The notes beneath the pieces are model-generated. The model saw only the letters and a list, made by a program, of their open reading frames with translations, had not been told where the DNA came from and did no database searches. Positions 32,527-41,695 of a DNA stretch of 64,000 bases are shown here, in pieces. Position numbers and translations under genes: made by a program. Where the stretch lies: the NCBI GenBank assembly GCA_900169975.1, contig LT827120.1:62001-126000 (forward strand). The letters run 5' to 3'. Positions within the stretch are counted from its first letter, which is position 1; each line of letters opens with the position of its first letter. Origin of the DNA: Pseudoflavonifractor sp. Marseille-P3106. GTDB taxonomy: Bacteria; Bacillota; Clostridia; Oscillospirales; Oscillospiraceae.

Positions 32527-34701
32527 TTACTTGGTGGTGATGCTCAGCACGCCGTCTGTCTCGGCCAGGACGGCGCCGGTCAGCGCGTTCAGTCCGGCGG
32601 CAGTGACGTAGTAGTTGCCGTCCACCGCGTCGCCCACAATGACCTGGGCGGCCGTGCAGGAGGCGGCAGCGCCGTCCACCGTGGCCGTGAGCTCGGCGAC
32701 GGTGTTCCGGGTGGCCCCGGTGACCAGATTCATGGGCGCATCGGTGTACGCGGCCCCGGTGGTGATGACCACACCGTCATCCCAGGTCACATTGAACTGG
32801 GCCTGGGTGCCGGTGAGGGCGGCGGCCAGGTCGCGCAGACGATAGTAGGTCACACCGTCAATGACGGTGAAATCCACAGAGCAGGGGGTTCCGTCCACGG
32901 TGATGTTGTCGGCCTTGGCCAGAACGGCCTTGACGGTTTCATCGTTGAGGTTGATGCTCTTGGATTTGGGGCTGGCCAGCCGGCCGTTGTTCACCAGCTT
33001 CACCAGGGTGGCCCGGTCAGGATTGCTCAGCTGCAGATCCACGCCGGTGATCTTCCAGTTGTTGTCCACCTCGGGGGCCACGGGGGAGTGCTCGGCGAAG
33101 TAGGCCACGATCATGTCGCGGATGGAGCCGGAGGACTCCCAGTCCTTCTTGCCGGAGACCAGGTTCTTCGCCTTCAGGGCGGAGGAGTAGCGGTAGTTGT
33201 TCACCGCCAGCGTGAGAATCTGGTCATCGGTGAGGGCCTTGCCCTTGAACATGACGTTCTCAATGCGCTCGCCCTTGGGTTTGGAGAGGTTGATCTCATA
33301 GTCCACACCGGCAAACATGTCGTAGAGGTAGTCTGGGTACTCAGGATCCAGGCTGATGTTGATGTCCCCCTCCACCCACTGGTTGTAGCACTCGGCGGAC
33401 CACTCCATGTAGGCCTTGAGCTCCTTGCCGGTGACGGTGACCCGGTAGAGGGTGTTGTCAAACTTGTAGATGTCGAAGATGTTGCCGTAGTTGATGCTGC
33501 CCGCGGGCAGGTCGCTGGTGTCCTTGAAAAGGGCGGCGGCGGAGACGTCGGCGCCGGAGGCCTCCAGCTGGATCTTGTTGATGAGATCCATGACGGCAGT
33601 GTCCTGGATCTTGCCCTGGGGCAGACCGGCGAACTCATTCTCCGGCTGGAACTTGGCGGTGGTGGTGCCCAGCGCCTTCCCCTGCTCGCCGTCGGTGCCG
33701 GTGCCGCCCTTGATGAAGTCGATGGTCTTCTGCTGGGCCTCCTTCACCAGGGGGATGTCCCGGATCTCCTGGCTGGGGGCGGTGTCCTTCATGTCCACGA
33801 TCTCCACCTTGGAGTCGACGACCTTGTTGTCCTTGTCCAGGGTCAGGTCGAAGCGGGCGATGTCCCGGCCGGAATTGCGCACACCGCCGATGACCACGCC
33901 GCCCTGCTTTTCGTTGACCACCACGTGGTTGTGGGCCACCTGGAGCACGTCGATCTCGGGGTTGTCGTCCAGGATCTTCTGGGCGGAGTCGGAGCCGTTG
34001 TCCTCGTCGAACTCGGCGTACAGGCCCATGTGGGCGGAGACCACGATGAGGTCGGCCTGATTGCCGATCTCGGCGATGGCGCTCTTCACGGCCGCGTTGG
34101 CTGCCTCAAAGGTGCAGCTCTCGATGCCGTCCTTGCCGCCGTCCCAGATGGGCACGTCGGGGGTGACCACGCCGATGACGGCCACCTTCACGCCGCCCTT
34201 GTCCACGATGGTCCAGCCCGCCCCGGTGACGTACTTGCCGTCGGTGCCCTTCACGTTGGCCGCCAGAACGGGGAACTCAGCCTGCCCGGTGATCTTCTGC
34301 ATAGTCTCGATGCCCCAGTTGAACTCGTGGTTGCCCAGGGTCATGGCGTCATAGCCCATGTAGTTCATGGCGGCGATGACGGGGTGGGCCTCGTCGGGAG
34401 TCTTGTTGTAGAGGTCGTCGGTCATGATGGTGCCCTGGATGTCATCACCGGCGTCAATCAGGATGGCGTTCGGGTTCTCGGCCCGGACCTGCTGGATATA
34501 GGTGTAAAGACGGGACATGCCGTTGTTGGCGGATTCCTTGTTATCCTCATAGGAATAACCCCAGATATTCCCGTGCATATCTGAAGTACCCAGGATGGTC
34601 ACATGCTTCTCTCCTTCGGCAGCGAAGGCGGCCGGGATGGTTCCGGCCAGCATGGTCGCGGCCAGCGCGCCGGCCAGCAGCTTGCGGAGACGGATGTTCA
34701 T
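32527..34701 (-). CDS. Secreted 5'-nucleotidase / metallophosphoesterase
   Basis: A 724-residue exported protein. The signal peptide MNIRLRKLLAGALAATMLAG...AFA ends near residue 27. The metallophosphatase domain shows TSDMHGNIWG, DAGDDIQGT and TLGNHEFNWG. The 5'-nucleotidase C-terminal domain follows (substrate-binding segments ASGADVSAAALF and SINYGNIFDIYKFDN). The last 130 or so residues resemble a copper amine oxidase N-like module (ITVDGTPCSVDFTVIDGVTYYRLRDLAAAL), probably for wall or surface attachment. It would release nucleosides from nucleotides outside the cell. This fits the neighbouring purine-catabolic genes. An alternative ATG lies at 34722. Confidence 0.9.
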   Translation of the reverse strand: MNIRLRKLLAGALAATMLAGTIPAAFAAEGEKHVTILGTSDMHGNIWGYSYEDNKESANNGMSRLYTYIQQVRAENPNAILIDAGDDIQGTIMTDDLYNKTPDEAHPVIAAMNYMGYDAMTLGNHEFNWGIETMQKITGQAEFPVLAANVKGTDGKYVTGAGWTIVDKGGVKVAVIGVVTPDVPIWDGGKDGIESCTFEAANAAVKSAIAEIGNQADLIVVSAHMGLYAEFDEDNGSDSAQKILDDNPEIDVLQVAHNHVVVNEKQGGVVIGGVRNSGRDIARFDLTLDKDNKVVDSKVEIVDMKDTAPSQEIRDIPLVKEAQQKTIDFIKGGTGTDGEQGKALGTTTAKFQPENEFAGLPQGKIQDTAVMDLINKIQLEASGADVSAAALFKDTSDLPAGSINYGNIFDIYKFDNTLYRVTVTGKELKAYMEWSAECYNQWVEGDINISLDPEYPDYLYDMFAGVDYEINLSKPKGERIENVMFKGKALTDDQILTLAVNNYRYSSALKAKNLVSGKKDWESSGSIRDMIVAYFAEHSPVAPEVDNNWKITGVDLQLSNPDRATLVKLVNNGRLASPKSKSINLNDETVKAVLAKADNITVDGTPCSVDFTVIDGVTYYRLRDLAAALTGTQAQFNVTWDDGVVITTGAAYTDAPMNLVTGATRNTVAELTATVDGAAASCTAAQVIVGDAVDGNYYVTAAGLNALTGAVLAETDGVLSITTK

Positions 34702-34835
34702 ACAGATGTTCGCTCCTTTCATTTTCCCCTTTCCTTGCGGGTCTTTGCATTTAGTGTACTCCTTTTTCCATAAAAAAGCAATTCCAAGCATCGTAAATTT
34801 TAGGAAAAGTGTTTGCGCAAAGCGGCCGTATTCTG

Positions 34836-37388
34836 TCACTTTCGGCTGTATGGAGTCTCCTCCAGAGGCAGCGAGGTGCGGAACTTTCCGTCCCGGTTGT
34901 AATAGGCGTTCTGCACGGCGGGAGCGGTCGGGATAGAGCAGATCTCCCCGATGCCCTTGGCCCCGCAGGCAAGCTCCTCCCGGCTCTTTTCCACGATGAC
35001 CGAGACCACGTCGGGCGTCTGGTCGGCCCGGAAAAGCCCAAGCGAGGCATACATCCCCTTGGGGGCCCCGTCCACCATAGGCAGCTTTTCCGTGAGGGCG
35101 TAGCCCAGGCTCATCACCACGCCGCCCTCGATCTGTCCTTCCACATTGACCGGGTTGACCGCCTTCCCCACATCGTGGGCGGCGATGACCCGGCTGACCC
35201 GGCCGTCTTCCCCCAGCTCCACCAGATGGGTGGCATAGCCGTAGGCGATGTGGCTGACGGGATTCTCCCGCTCAGAGCCCAGCTTGTCGGTGATGCCGGT
35301 GTACTCCTGGTGAAAATCCACCCCTTCCACCGCATCCAGCGCGCGGCCCTCCAGCGCCCACCTGAGCTCGGTGGCCGCCCTGCGGGCGGCCTCGCCGGTG
35401 AACAGGGTCTGGCGGGAGGCCGTTGTATTGCCCGAGTTGGGGGCAACTGAGGTGTCCGGCGCGTCCCAGACCACCTGATCGGGGGTGAGTCCGGCCGTCT
35501 GGCAGACGATCTGGCAGAGGATGGTGCCCAGCCCCTGGCCGATGCAGGCCGCAGAGGTCCGGATGTGGACGATCCCTCCCTCGATGTGCAGCGTCACCCG
35601 CCCGGTGTCGGGGATGCCCACCCCAAGTCCGGCGTTTTTCATGGCGCAGGCGATACCCGCCTTGGGATTGGCCTCATAATAGGGCCGCACGGCGTCCAGC
35701 GTCTCCACCAGGGCGGTGTCCGCCCCGGCGATCTGTCCGTTGGGCAGCACCTGCCCCGGGCGGATGGCGTTGCGGTAGCGGATCTCAAAGGCGGAGATCC
35801 CCACCTTTTCCGCCAGCAGATCCAGGTTGCACTCGGCGGCAAAGCAGCTCTGGGTGACGCCGAAGCCCCGGAAGGCCCCGCAGGGCGGGTTGTTGGTGTA
35901 ATAGGCCTTGCCGTCGATATCGATGTCCTGGAAGTTGTAGGGCCCGGCGGCGTGGGTGCAGGCCCGCTGGAGCACCGGCCCGCCCAGGGAGGCGAAAGCT
36001 CCGGAATCCGAGACCAGCGTGGCCCGGAAGGCGGTGAGGTAGCCGTTTTCGTCACAGCCGGTGGTGACCTCCATGGAGAAGGGGTGGCGCTTGGGGTGGC
36101 AGAGCATGGACTCGGCCCGGGACATGGCCACCTTGACCGGAGCCTGGGTCAGCAGCGCCAGAATGGCGGCGTGGTGCTGGACCGACATGTCCTCCTTGCC
36201 GCCGAAGCCGCCGCCCACGCACTTGGCCACCACCCGCACCAGCGCCTGGTCCAGGCCGGTGGCGTCGGCGCACTCCCGGCGGGTCTGATAGATGCCCTGG
36301 TCGGAGGACCAGATCACCACGCCGCTCCCCTCGGGGGCGGCCACGGCGCACTCGGGCTCCAGGAAGGCGTGCTCGGTGACCGGGGTCTCATACCGGGTGG
36401 TCACCACATATTTGCTGGCGGCCAGCTTGGCCGCCGCATCTCCCCGGACCAGGTGCTCGTGGGAGAGGAGATTTCCCCCCTCCTGGAGCTGGGGCGCGCC
36501 GGGGGCGGCCGCCTCCTCCGCCGAGAGAACGGGCTTTAGCACGTCGTACTCCACCTTCACCATCGTCTTGGCCTGGGCCAGGATCTCCGGCGTCTCCGCG
36601 GCGATGAGGACGATGGGATCTCCCCGAAAGTGGACCTCCCCCCCCACCGGCACCAGCACCCACTGATCCCGTTTGAGGTGGCCCACCTTTATCTGTCCGG
36701 GAAGGTCGGCGGCGGTGACCACCCGGACCACCCCGGGCAGAGCCGCAGCTTCGGAGACGTCAACGGACTTCACGACCGCTCTGGGATAGGCCGAGCGCAC
36801 CGCGCCGCCATGGAGCATCCCGGGCAGACGGATATCGTCGGTATACTCCGCCGTGCCGATGGTCTTGGCGGGGGCGTCCACCCGGGGGAGATTCTCCCCC
36901 ACAGCGCCGGTAAACGTCTCCTGGGGCACAGGGGCGTTCTCCCGGAAGAGCTTTCCCGCCAGAAGCACCGCGTCCACGATCTTCCGATAGCCGGTGCACC
37001 GGCAGATGTTATTGCGGATGGCCGTCTTGACCGCCTGCCGGTCCGGGTCCGGATCGACATCCAGCAGCGCTTTGGCGCTCATGACCATGCCCGGCGTGCA
37101 GAAACCGCACTGCACGGCCCCGCAGTGGGTAAAGGCGTAGGCGTACACCTCCTTCTCCCGCTGGGTGAGCCCCTCGCAGGTGACCACCTGCTTCCCCTCC
37201 ATCCGGGAGGTTTTCTGCACACAGGACTTTGCCGCTTTTCCGTCGATGATCACCGTGCAGGTGCCGCAGCCGCCCTCGGAGCAGCCGTTCTTCACAGAGG
37301 TCAGCCCCAGATCCTCCCGGAGAAAGGTCATCAGTTTGACATCCTTCTCGGTGGATATCTGTGCGCCGTTCACAGTAAAAGTGTACAT
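34836..37388 (-). CDS. Selenium-dependent-type xanthine dehydrogenase (2Fe-2S and molybdopterin domains fused)
   Basis: An 850-residue molybdenum hydroxylase. Residues 1-160 hold two [2Fe-2S] sites (NGCSEGGCGTC, then CGFCTPG and NNICRCTGY). The rest is the molybdopterin domain with GGGFGGKEDMS, PPCGAFRGFG and the active-site region KGIGEICSIPTAPAV. The fused architecture with no FAD domain matches the selenium-dependent xanthine dehydrogenase family (TIGR03311-like). These carry a labile selenium on molybdenum, not selenocysteine; no in-frame TGA is needed. Likely reaction: interconversion of hypoxanthine, xanthine and urate. ATG 37388 follows AAAGGAGAGG. It is divergent from ygeX. Confidence 0.88.
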   Translation of the reverse strand: MYTFTVNGAQISTEKDVKLMTFLREDLGLTSVKNGCSEGGCGTCTVIIDGKAAKSCVQKTSRMEGKQVVTCEGLTQREKEVYAYAFTHCGAVQCGFCTPGMVMSAKALLDVDPDPDRQAVKTAIRNNICRCTGYRKIVDAVLLAGKLFRENAPVPQETFTGAVGENLPRVDAPAKTIGTAEYTDDIRLPGMLHGGAVRSAYPRAVVKSVDVSEAAALPGVVRVVTAADLPGQIKVGHLKRDQWVLVPVGGEVHFRGDPIVLIAAETPEILAQAKTMVKVEYDVLKPVLSAEEAAAPGAPQLQEGGNLLSHEHLVRGDAAAKLAASKYVVTTRYETPVTEHAFLEPECAVAAPEGSGVVIWSSDQGIYQTRRECADATGLDQALVRVVAKCVGGGFGGKEDMSVQHHAAILALLTQAPVKVAMSRAESMLCHPKRHPFSMEVTTGCDENGYLTAFRATLVSDSGAFASLGGPVLQRACTHAAGPYNFQDIDIDGKAYYTNNPPCGAFRGFGVTQSCFAAECNLDLLAEKVGISAFEIRYRNAIRPGQVLPNGQIAGADTALVETLDAVRPYYEANPKAGIACAMKNAGLGVGIPDTGRVTLHIEGGIVHIRTSAACIGQGLGTILCQIVCQTAGLTPDQVVWDAPDTSVAPNSGNTTASRQTLFTGEAARRAATELRWALEGRALDAVEGVDFHQEYTGITDKLGSERENPVSHIAYGYATHLVELGEDGRVSRVIAAHDVGKAVNPVNVEGQIEGGVVMSLGYALTEKLPMVDGAPKGMYASLGLFRADQTPDVVSVIVEKSREELACGAKGIGEICSIPTAPAVQNAYYNRDGKFRTSLPLEETPYSRK

Positions 37389-37425
37389 ATGCGCCTCTCC
37401 TTTATCACGCTTGATTTGTAAGTTC

Positions 37426-37454
37426 AGTCTATCACGAAAATTTTCCGATGACAA
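37426..37454 (-). promoter_or_regulatory. Promoter of the xanthine dehydrogenase gene
   Basis: On the minus strand: -35 TTGTCA (37454-37449), 17-base spacer, -10 TAGACT (37431-37426). Confidence 0.5.
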
Positions 37455-37528
37455 CGGCAATCGCACCGTCAAATTTCACAAAATTCTAAAAAAATTTTAG
37501 GTACTAGAAAAATTTTTTAGAAAAAATC

Positions 37529-37557
37529 TTGACTTGCGCCGCAAGGATGATTATGAT
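37529..37557 (+). promoter_or_regulatory. Promoter of the ygeX operon with UP-like element
   Basis: -35 TTGACT (37529-37534), 17-base spacer, -10 TATGAT (37552-37557). The block AAAATTTTTTAGAAAA (37509-37524) is directly upstream and identical to the one before the tRNA-Gly promoter. Confidence 0.7.
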
Positions 37558-37597
37558 AAGGGCATAATCAAACAGAAACGATTTTGGGAGGGGTTTC

Positions 37598-38809
37598 ATG
37601 GAAACGATCAAATGGGCGGCAAACCGGCTGCCGAAGAGCGAGGACAAGGATCTGGCGGTGATGTCTCTGGAGAACGTGGCCAAGGCCCGGGCCTTCCACC
37701 GCAGCTTCCCCCAGTACTCGGTCACTCCGCTGGCGGAGCTGAGCGGGATGGCGCGGGAGCTGGGCCTGGCGGGGCTGTACGTCAAGGACGAGAGCTACCG
37801 CTTCGGCCTCAACGCCTTCAAGGTCCTGGGCGGCTCCTTCGCCATGGCCCGCTACATCGCCCAGAAAACGGGCAAGGACGTGTCCGAGATGAGCTATGAC
37901 TACCTCACCAGCGACAAGCTGAAGGAGGAGTTCGGTCAGGCCACCTTCTTCACCGCCACCGACGGCAACCACGGCCGGGGCGTGGCATGGGCGGCCAACA
38001 AGCTGGGTCAGAAGGCCGTGGTCCACATGCCCAAGGGCAGCGTCAAGACCCGCTTCGACAACATCGCCCGGGAGGGCGCCCAGGTGACCATCGAGGAGGT
38101 CAACTACGACGACTGCGTCCGCATGGCCGCCGCCGAGGCCGCCGCCACCCCCAACGGCGTGGTGGTCCAGGACACCGCCTGGGAGGGCTATGAGGAGATC
38201 CCCGCCTGGATCATGCAGGGCTACGGCACCATGGCCTCCGAGGCCGCCGATCAGCTCCGGAAGATCGGCAGGGGCCGGCCCACCCACGTGTTCGTGCAGG
38301 CGGGCGTGGGCTCCCTGGCGGGGGCCATCCAGGGCTTCTTCGTCAACCGCTACCCCGACTGCCCCCCCGCCGTGGTGGTGATGGAGGCCGGGGCCGCCGA
38401 CTGCCTCTACCAGGGCGCGGTGGCCGGGGACGGCAAGCCCCGGTTCGTCACCGGCGATCTCCGGACCATCATGGCCGGGCTGGCCTGCGGTGAGCCCAAC
38501 ACCATCGGCTGGGACATCCTGAAGAACCACACCGCCGCCTTCCTCTCCTGCCCCGACTGGGTGGCCGCCAAGGGCATGCGGATGCTCTCCGCCCCCGTCA
38601 AGGGCGATCCCCGCGTCATCTCCGGCGAGTCGGGCGCCGTGGGCATGGGCGTCATCTCCACCGTGATGACCGACGAGGCCTACGCCGATTTCCGCGCCGC
38701 CGTGGGCCTGGACGGCTCCAGCCGGGTGCTGCTGTTCTCCACCGAGGGAGACACCGACCCCGTCAACTACAAGAAAGTCGTCTGGGACGGCGGCTACCCC
38801 TGCTGCTGA
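37598..38809 (+). CDS. ygeX: Diaminopropionate ammonia-lyase (YgeX)
   Basis: A 403-residue fold-type II PLP enzyme. The Schiff-base lysine is K75 in RFGLNAFKVLGGS. The asparagine loop is TDGNHGRGVAWAA and the PLP-phosphate glycine loop is QAGVGSLAGAI. It splits 2,3-diaminopropionate into pyruvate and ammonia. In the ygeWXY context it is a core enzyme of anaerobic urate/purine breakdown. GGGAGGGG precedes ATG 37598. Codon use is strongly biased to C- and G-ending codons, which suggests high expression. ygeY follows 56 bases later. Confidence 0.95.
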   Translation: METIKWAANRLPKSEDKDLAVMSLENVAKARAFHRSFPQYSVTPLAELSGMARELGLAGLYVKDESYRFGLNAFKVLGGSFAMARYIAQKTGKDVSEMSYDYLTSDKLKEEFGQATFFTATDGNHGRGVAWAANKLGQKAVVHMPKGSVKTRFDNIAREGAQVTIEEVNYDDCVRMAAAEAAATPNGVVVQDTAWEGYEEIPAWIMQGYGTMASEAADQLRKIGRGRPTHVFVQAGVGSLAGAIQGFFVNRYPDCPPAVVVMEAGAADCLYQGAVAGDGKPRFVTGDLRTIMAGLACGEPNTIGWDILKNHTAAFLSCPDWVAAKGMRMLSAPVKGDPRVISGESGAVGMGVISTVMTDEAYADFRAAVGLDGSSRVLLFSTEGDTDPVNYKKVVWDGGYPCC

Positions 38810-38865
38810 TCTTTTCCCTTCCAAAATAACAGAAATACAAATCAATTCTGGAGGTTGACACTATT

Positions 38866-40248
38866 ATGGATTTCGAAGCGATCAAGAAGGCGGCCGCCGG
38901 CTATCAGGCGGACATGACCGCGTTCCTGCGGGCCATGATCTCCCATCCCAGCGAGAGCTGCGAGGAGAAGGAAGTGGTGGCCTGCATCAAGGCCGAGATG
39001 GAGAAGCTGGGCTACGACAAGGTGGAAGTGGACGGCCTGGGCAACGTCATCGGCTGGATGGGCGAGGGCGACAAGATCATCGCCATCGACTCCCACATCG
39101 ACACCGTGGGCATCGGCAACCTCAGCAACTGGACCCACGACCCCTACCAGGGCTACGAGGACGATGAGGTCATCTACGGCCGCGGCGGCTCCGACCAGGA
39201 GGGCGGCATGGCCTCCGCCACCTACGGCGTAAAGATCATGAAGGACCTGGGCCTCATCCCCGCCGGCTACAAGCTGATGGTGGTGGGCTCCGTGCAGGAA
39301 GAGGACTGCGACGGCATGTGCTGGCAGTACATCGTCAACAAGGGCCACCCCGAGCTGAAGGACAAGATCGAGTTCGTCATCTCCACCGAGCCCACCGACG
39401 GCGGCATCTACCGCGGCCACCGGGGCCGCATGGAGATCCGGGTGGACGTGAAGGGCGTCTCCTGCCACGGCTCCGCCCCCGAGCGCGGCGACAACGCCAT
39501 CTACAAGATGGCCGACATCCTCCAGGACGTCCGCGCCCTCAACGAAAACCCCGCCGACGACTCTGTGGAGATCAAGGGCCTTGTGAAGATGCTCGATCCC
39601 AAATTCAACCCCGAGCACTACGAGGACGCCCGCTTCCTGGGCCGGGGCACCTGCACCACCAGCCAGATCTTCTACACCTCCCCCAGCCGCTGCGCCGTGG
39701 CCGACTCCTGCTCCATCTCCATCGACCGCCGCATGACCGCCGGCGAGACCTGGGATTCCTGCCTGGAGGAGATCCGCAGCCTGCCCAGCGTGAAGAAGTA
39801 CGGCGGCGACGTGAAGGTGTCCATGTACATGTACGACCGCCCCTCCTGGACCGGCGAGGTCTATGAGACCGAGTCCTACTTCCCCACCTGGATCAACAAG
39901 GAGAACGCCGCCCACGTCCAGGCCCTGGTGGACGCCCACCACGCCCTGTTCGGCGAGGAGCGCATCGGGCCCGACGGCGCCATGCACCTGCGTCACCGCC
40001 CCCTCATCGACAAGTGGACCTTCTCCACCAACGGCGTGGCCATCCAGGGCCGCTACGGCATCCCCTGCGTCGGCTTCGGCCCCGGCGCCGAGAGCCAGGC
40101 CCACGCCCCCAACGAGATCACCTGGAAGCAGGATCTCGTCACCTGCGCCGCCCTCTACGCCGCCGTCCCCGGCCTCTACAAGGCCGAGAACAAGACGTCC
40201 GACGTCTCCCAGTTCCGCGCCGGGAAGACCGACAACGACATCAAATAA
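38866..40248 (+). CDS. ygeY: YgeY family M20 metallohydrolase, selenium-metabolism-linked
   Basis: A 460-residue M20-type amidohydrolase. Metal ligands are visible in [10 protein letters not shown] (H, D), [13 protein letters not shown] (D) and SVQEEDCDG (catalytic EE), with a final H near [10 protein letters not shown]. The family is annotated as a selenium-metabolism-linked hydrolase because it travels with ygeX, ygeW and molybdenum hydroxylases. It would hydrolyse a ureido or N-acyl intermediate before YgeX. GGAGG precedes ATG 38866. Co-directional with ygeX and ygeW and similarly codon-biased. Confidence 0.93.
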   Translation: MDFEAIKKAAAGYQADMTAFLRAMISHPSESCEEKEVVACIKAEMEKLGYDKVEVDGLGNVIGWMGEGDKIIAIDSHIDTVGIGNLSNWTHDPYQGYEDDEVIYGRGGSDQEGGMASATYGVKIMKDLGLIPAGYKLMVVGSVQEEDCDGMCWQYIVNKGHPELKDKIEFVISTEPTDGGIYRGHRGRMEIRVDVKGVSCHGSAPERGDNAIYKMADILQDVRALNENPADDSVEIKGLVKMLDPKFNPEHYEDARFLGRGTCTTSQIFYTSPSRCAVADSCSISIDRRMTAGETWDSCLEEIRSLPSVKKYGGDVKVSMYMYDRPSWTGEVYETESYFPTWINKENAAHVQALVDAHHALFGEERIGPDGAMHLRHRPLIDKWTFSTNGVAIQGRYGIPCVGFGPGAESQAHAPNEITWKQDLVTCAALYAAVPGLYKAENKTSDVSQFRAGKTDNDIK

Positions 40249-40385
40249 CCTGCTTTTTCTTTCCGGAAAAAGCAGGCAAAAAGAACTTCCACAGTTTCCT
40301 CCTCTTCCGGGGGAAGAGGGCCAAACTCCCTGTACGACGCTGAACCGATCCACCCATCATTTATTATTTTTAAGGAGTGCTGACC

Positions 40386-41585
40386 ATGGATAAGACTTTG
40401 CAGATGTACATCGACAAGCTCAACAAGCTCAACTTCAAGGAGATGTACGAGGGCGACTTCTTCCTCACCTGGGAAAAGACCGACGACGAGCTGGAGGCCG
40501 TCTTTACCGTCGCCGACGCCCTGCGCTACATGCGCGAGAACAACATCTCCACCAAGATCTTCGAGTCCGGCCTGGGCATCTCCCTCTTCCGCGACAACTC
40601 CACCCGCACCCGTTTCTCCTTCGCCTCCGCCTGCAACCTGCTGGGCCTGGAGGTCCAGGACCTGGACGAGGGCAAGAGCCAGATCGCCCACGGCGAGACC
40701 GTCCGTGAGACCGCCAACATGATCTCCTTCATGGCAGACGTCATCGGCATCCGGGACGACATGTACATCGGCAAGGGCAACGCCTACATGCACGAAGTGG
40801 TCAACTCCGTCACCCAGGGCCGCAAGGACGGCGTCCTGGAGCAGAAGCCCACTCTGGTCAACCTCCAGTGCGACATCGACCACCCCACCCAGTGCATGGC
40901 CGATATGCTCCACATCATCCACACCTTCGGCGGCGTGGAGAACCTCAAGGGCAAGAAGGTCGCCATGTCCTGGGCCTACTCCCCCTCCTACGGCAAGCCC
41001 CTCTCCGTGCCCCAGGGCGTCATCGGCCTGATGACCCGCTTCGGCATGGACGTGGTCCTGGCCCATCCCGAGGGCTACGAGGTCATGCCCGAGGTGGAGG
41101 AGGTCGCCAGGGCCAACGCCGCCAAGACCGGCGGCAGCTTCACCAAGACCAACTCCATGGCCGAGGCCTTCCGGGACGCCGACATCGTCTATCCCAAGAG
41201 CTGGGCCCCCTTCGCCGCCATGGAGAAGCGCACCGACCTCTACGCCAAGGGCGACAGCGACGGCATCAAGGCTCTGGAGAAGGAGCTGCTGGCCCAGAAC
41301 GCCCAGCACAAGGACTGGTGCTGCACCGAGGAGCTGATGAAGACCACCCGGGACGGCAAGGCCCTCTACCTGCACTGCCTGCCCGCCGACATCAACGGCG
41401 TCTCCTGCGTGGACGGCGAGGTGGAGGCCTCCGTGTTTGACCGCTACCGCGATCCGCTCTACAAAGAGGCTTCCTTCAAGCCCTACGTCATCGCCGCCAT
41501 GATCTTCCTGGCCAAGTGCCGGGATCCCCAGGCCGTGCTCAAGGCTCTGGAAGAGCGCGGCGTGAAGCGCCAGTTCTCCAAATAA
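40386..41585 (+). CDS. ygeW: Knotted carbamoyltransferase YgeW
   Basis: A 399-residue member of the aspartate/ornithine carbamoyltransferase superfamily. The carbamoyl-phosphate motif is DNSTRTRFSFASA, and CDIDHPTQCMADMLHI with LHCLPADINGVSC gives the second substrate region. YgeW has no proven classical substrate; in the purine cluster it is thought to transfer a carbamoyl group from a ureido intermediate to phosphate, giving carbamoyl phosphate for carbamate kinase. ATG 40386 has AAGGAG nine bases before it. About 140 bases separate it from ygeY, with no terminator seen. Confidence 0.92.
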   Translation: MDKTLQMYIDKLNKLNFKEMYEGDFFLTWEKTDDELEAVFTVADALRYMRENNISTKIFESGLGISLFRDNSTRTRFSFASACNLLGLEVQDLDEGKSQIAHGETVRETANMISFMADVIGIRDDMYIGKGNAYMHEVVNSVTQGRKDGVLEQKPTLVNLQCDIDHPTQCMADMLHIIHTFGGVENLKGKKVAMSWAYSPSYGKPLSVPQGVIGLMTRFGMDVVLAHPEGYEVMPEVEEVARANAAKTGGSFTKTNSMAEAFRDADIVYPKSWAPFAAMEKRTDLYAKGDSDGIKALEKELLAQNAQHKDWCCTEELMKTTRDGKALYLHCLPADINGVSCVDGEVEASVFDRYRDPLYKEASFKPYVIAAMIFLAKCRDPQAVLKALEERGVKRQFSK

Positions 41586-41695
41586 GAGTTCCCCCCTCAC
41601 CTCTGGCCCGTCCCGGATACGACATACTGTGTGCGGGGCGGGCCGTCTTTTCTCATGATACAGGATACAGGTTATACAGGAGGTATTGTTTGAAT

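Noticed and set aside
33088-34584. 498-codon open frame antisense to the 5'-nucleotidase
   Set aside because: Val/Leu/His-rich shadow without motifs.
34836-37388. Selenocysteine in the selenium-dependent xanthine dehydrogenase
   Set aside because: The frame has no internal TGA. In this family selenium is a labile ligand on molybdenum, not selenocysteine.
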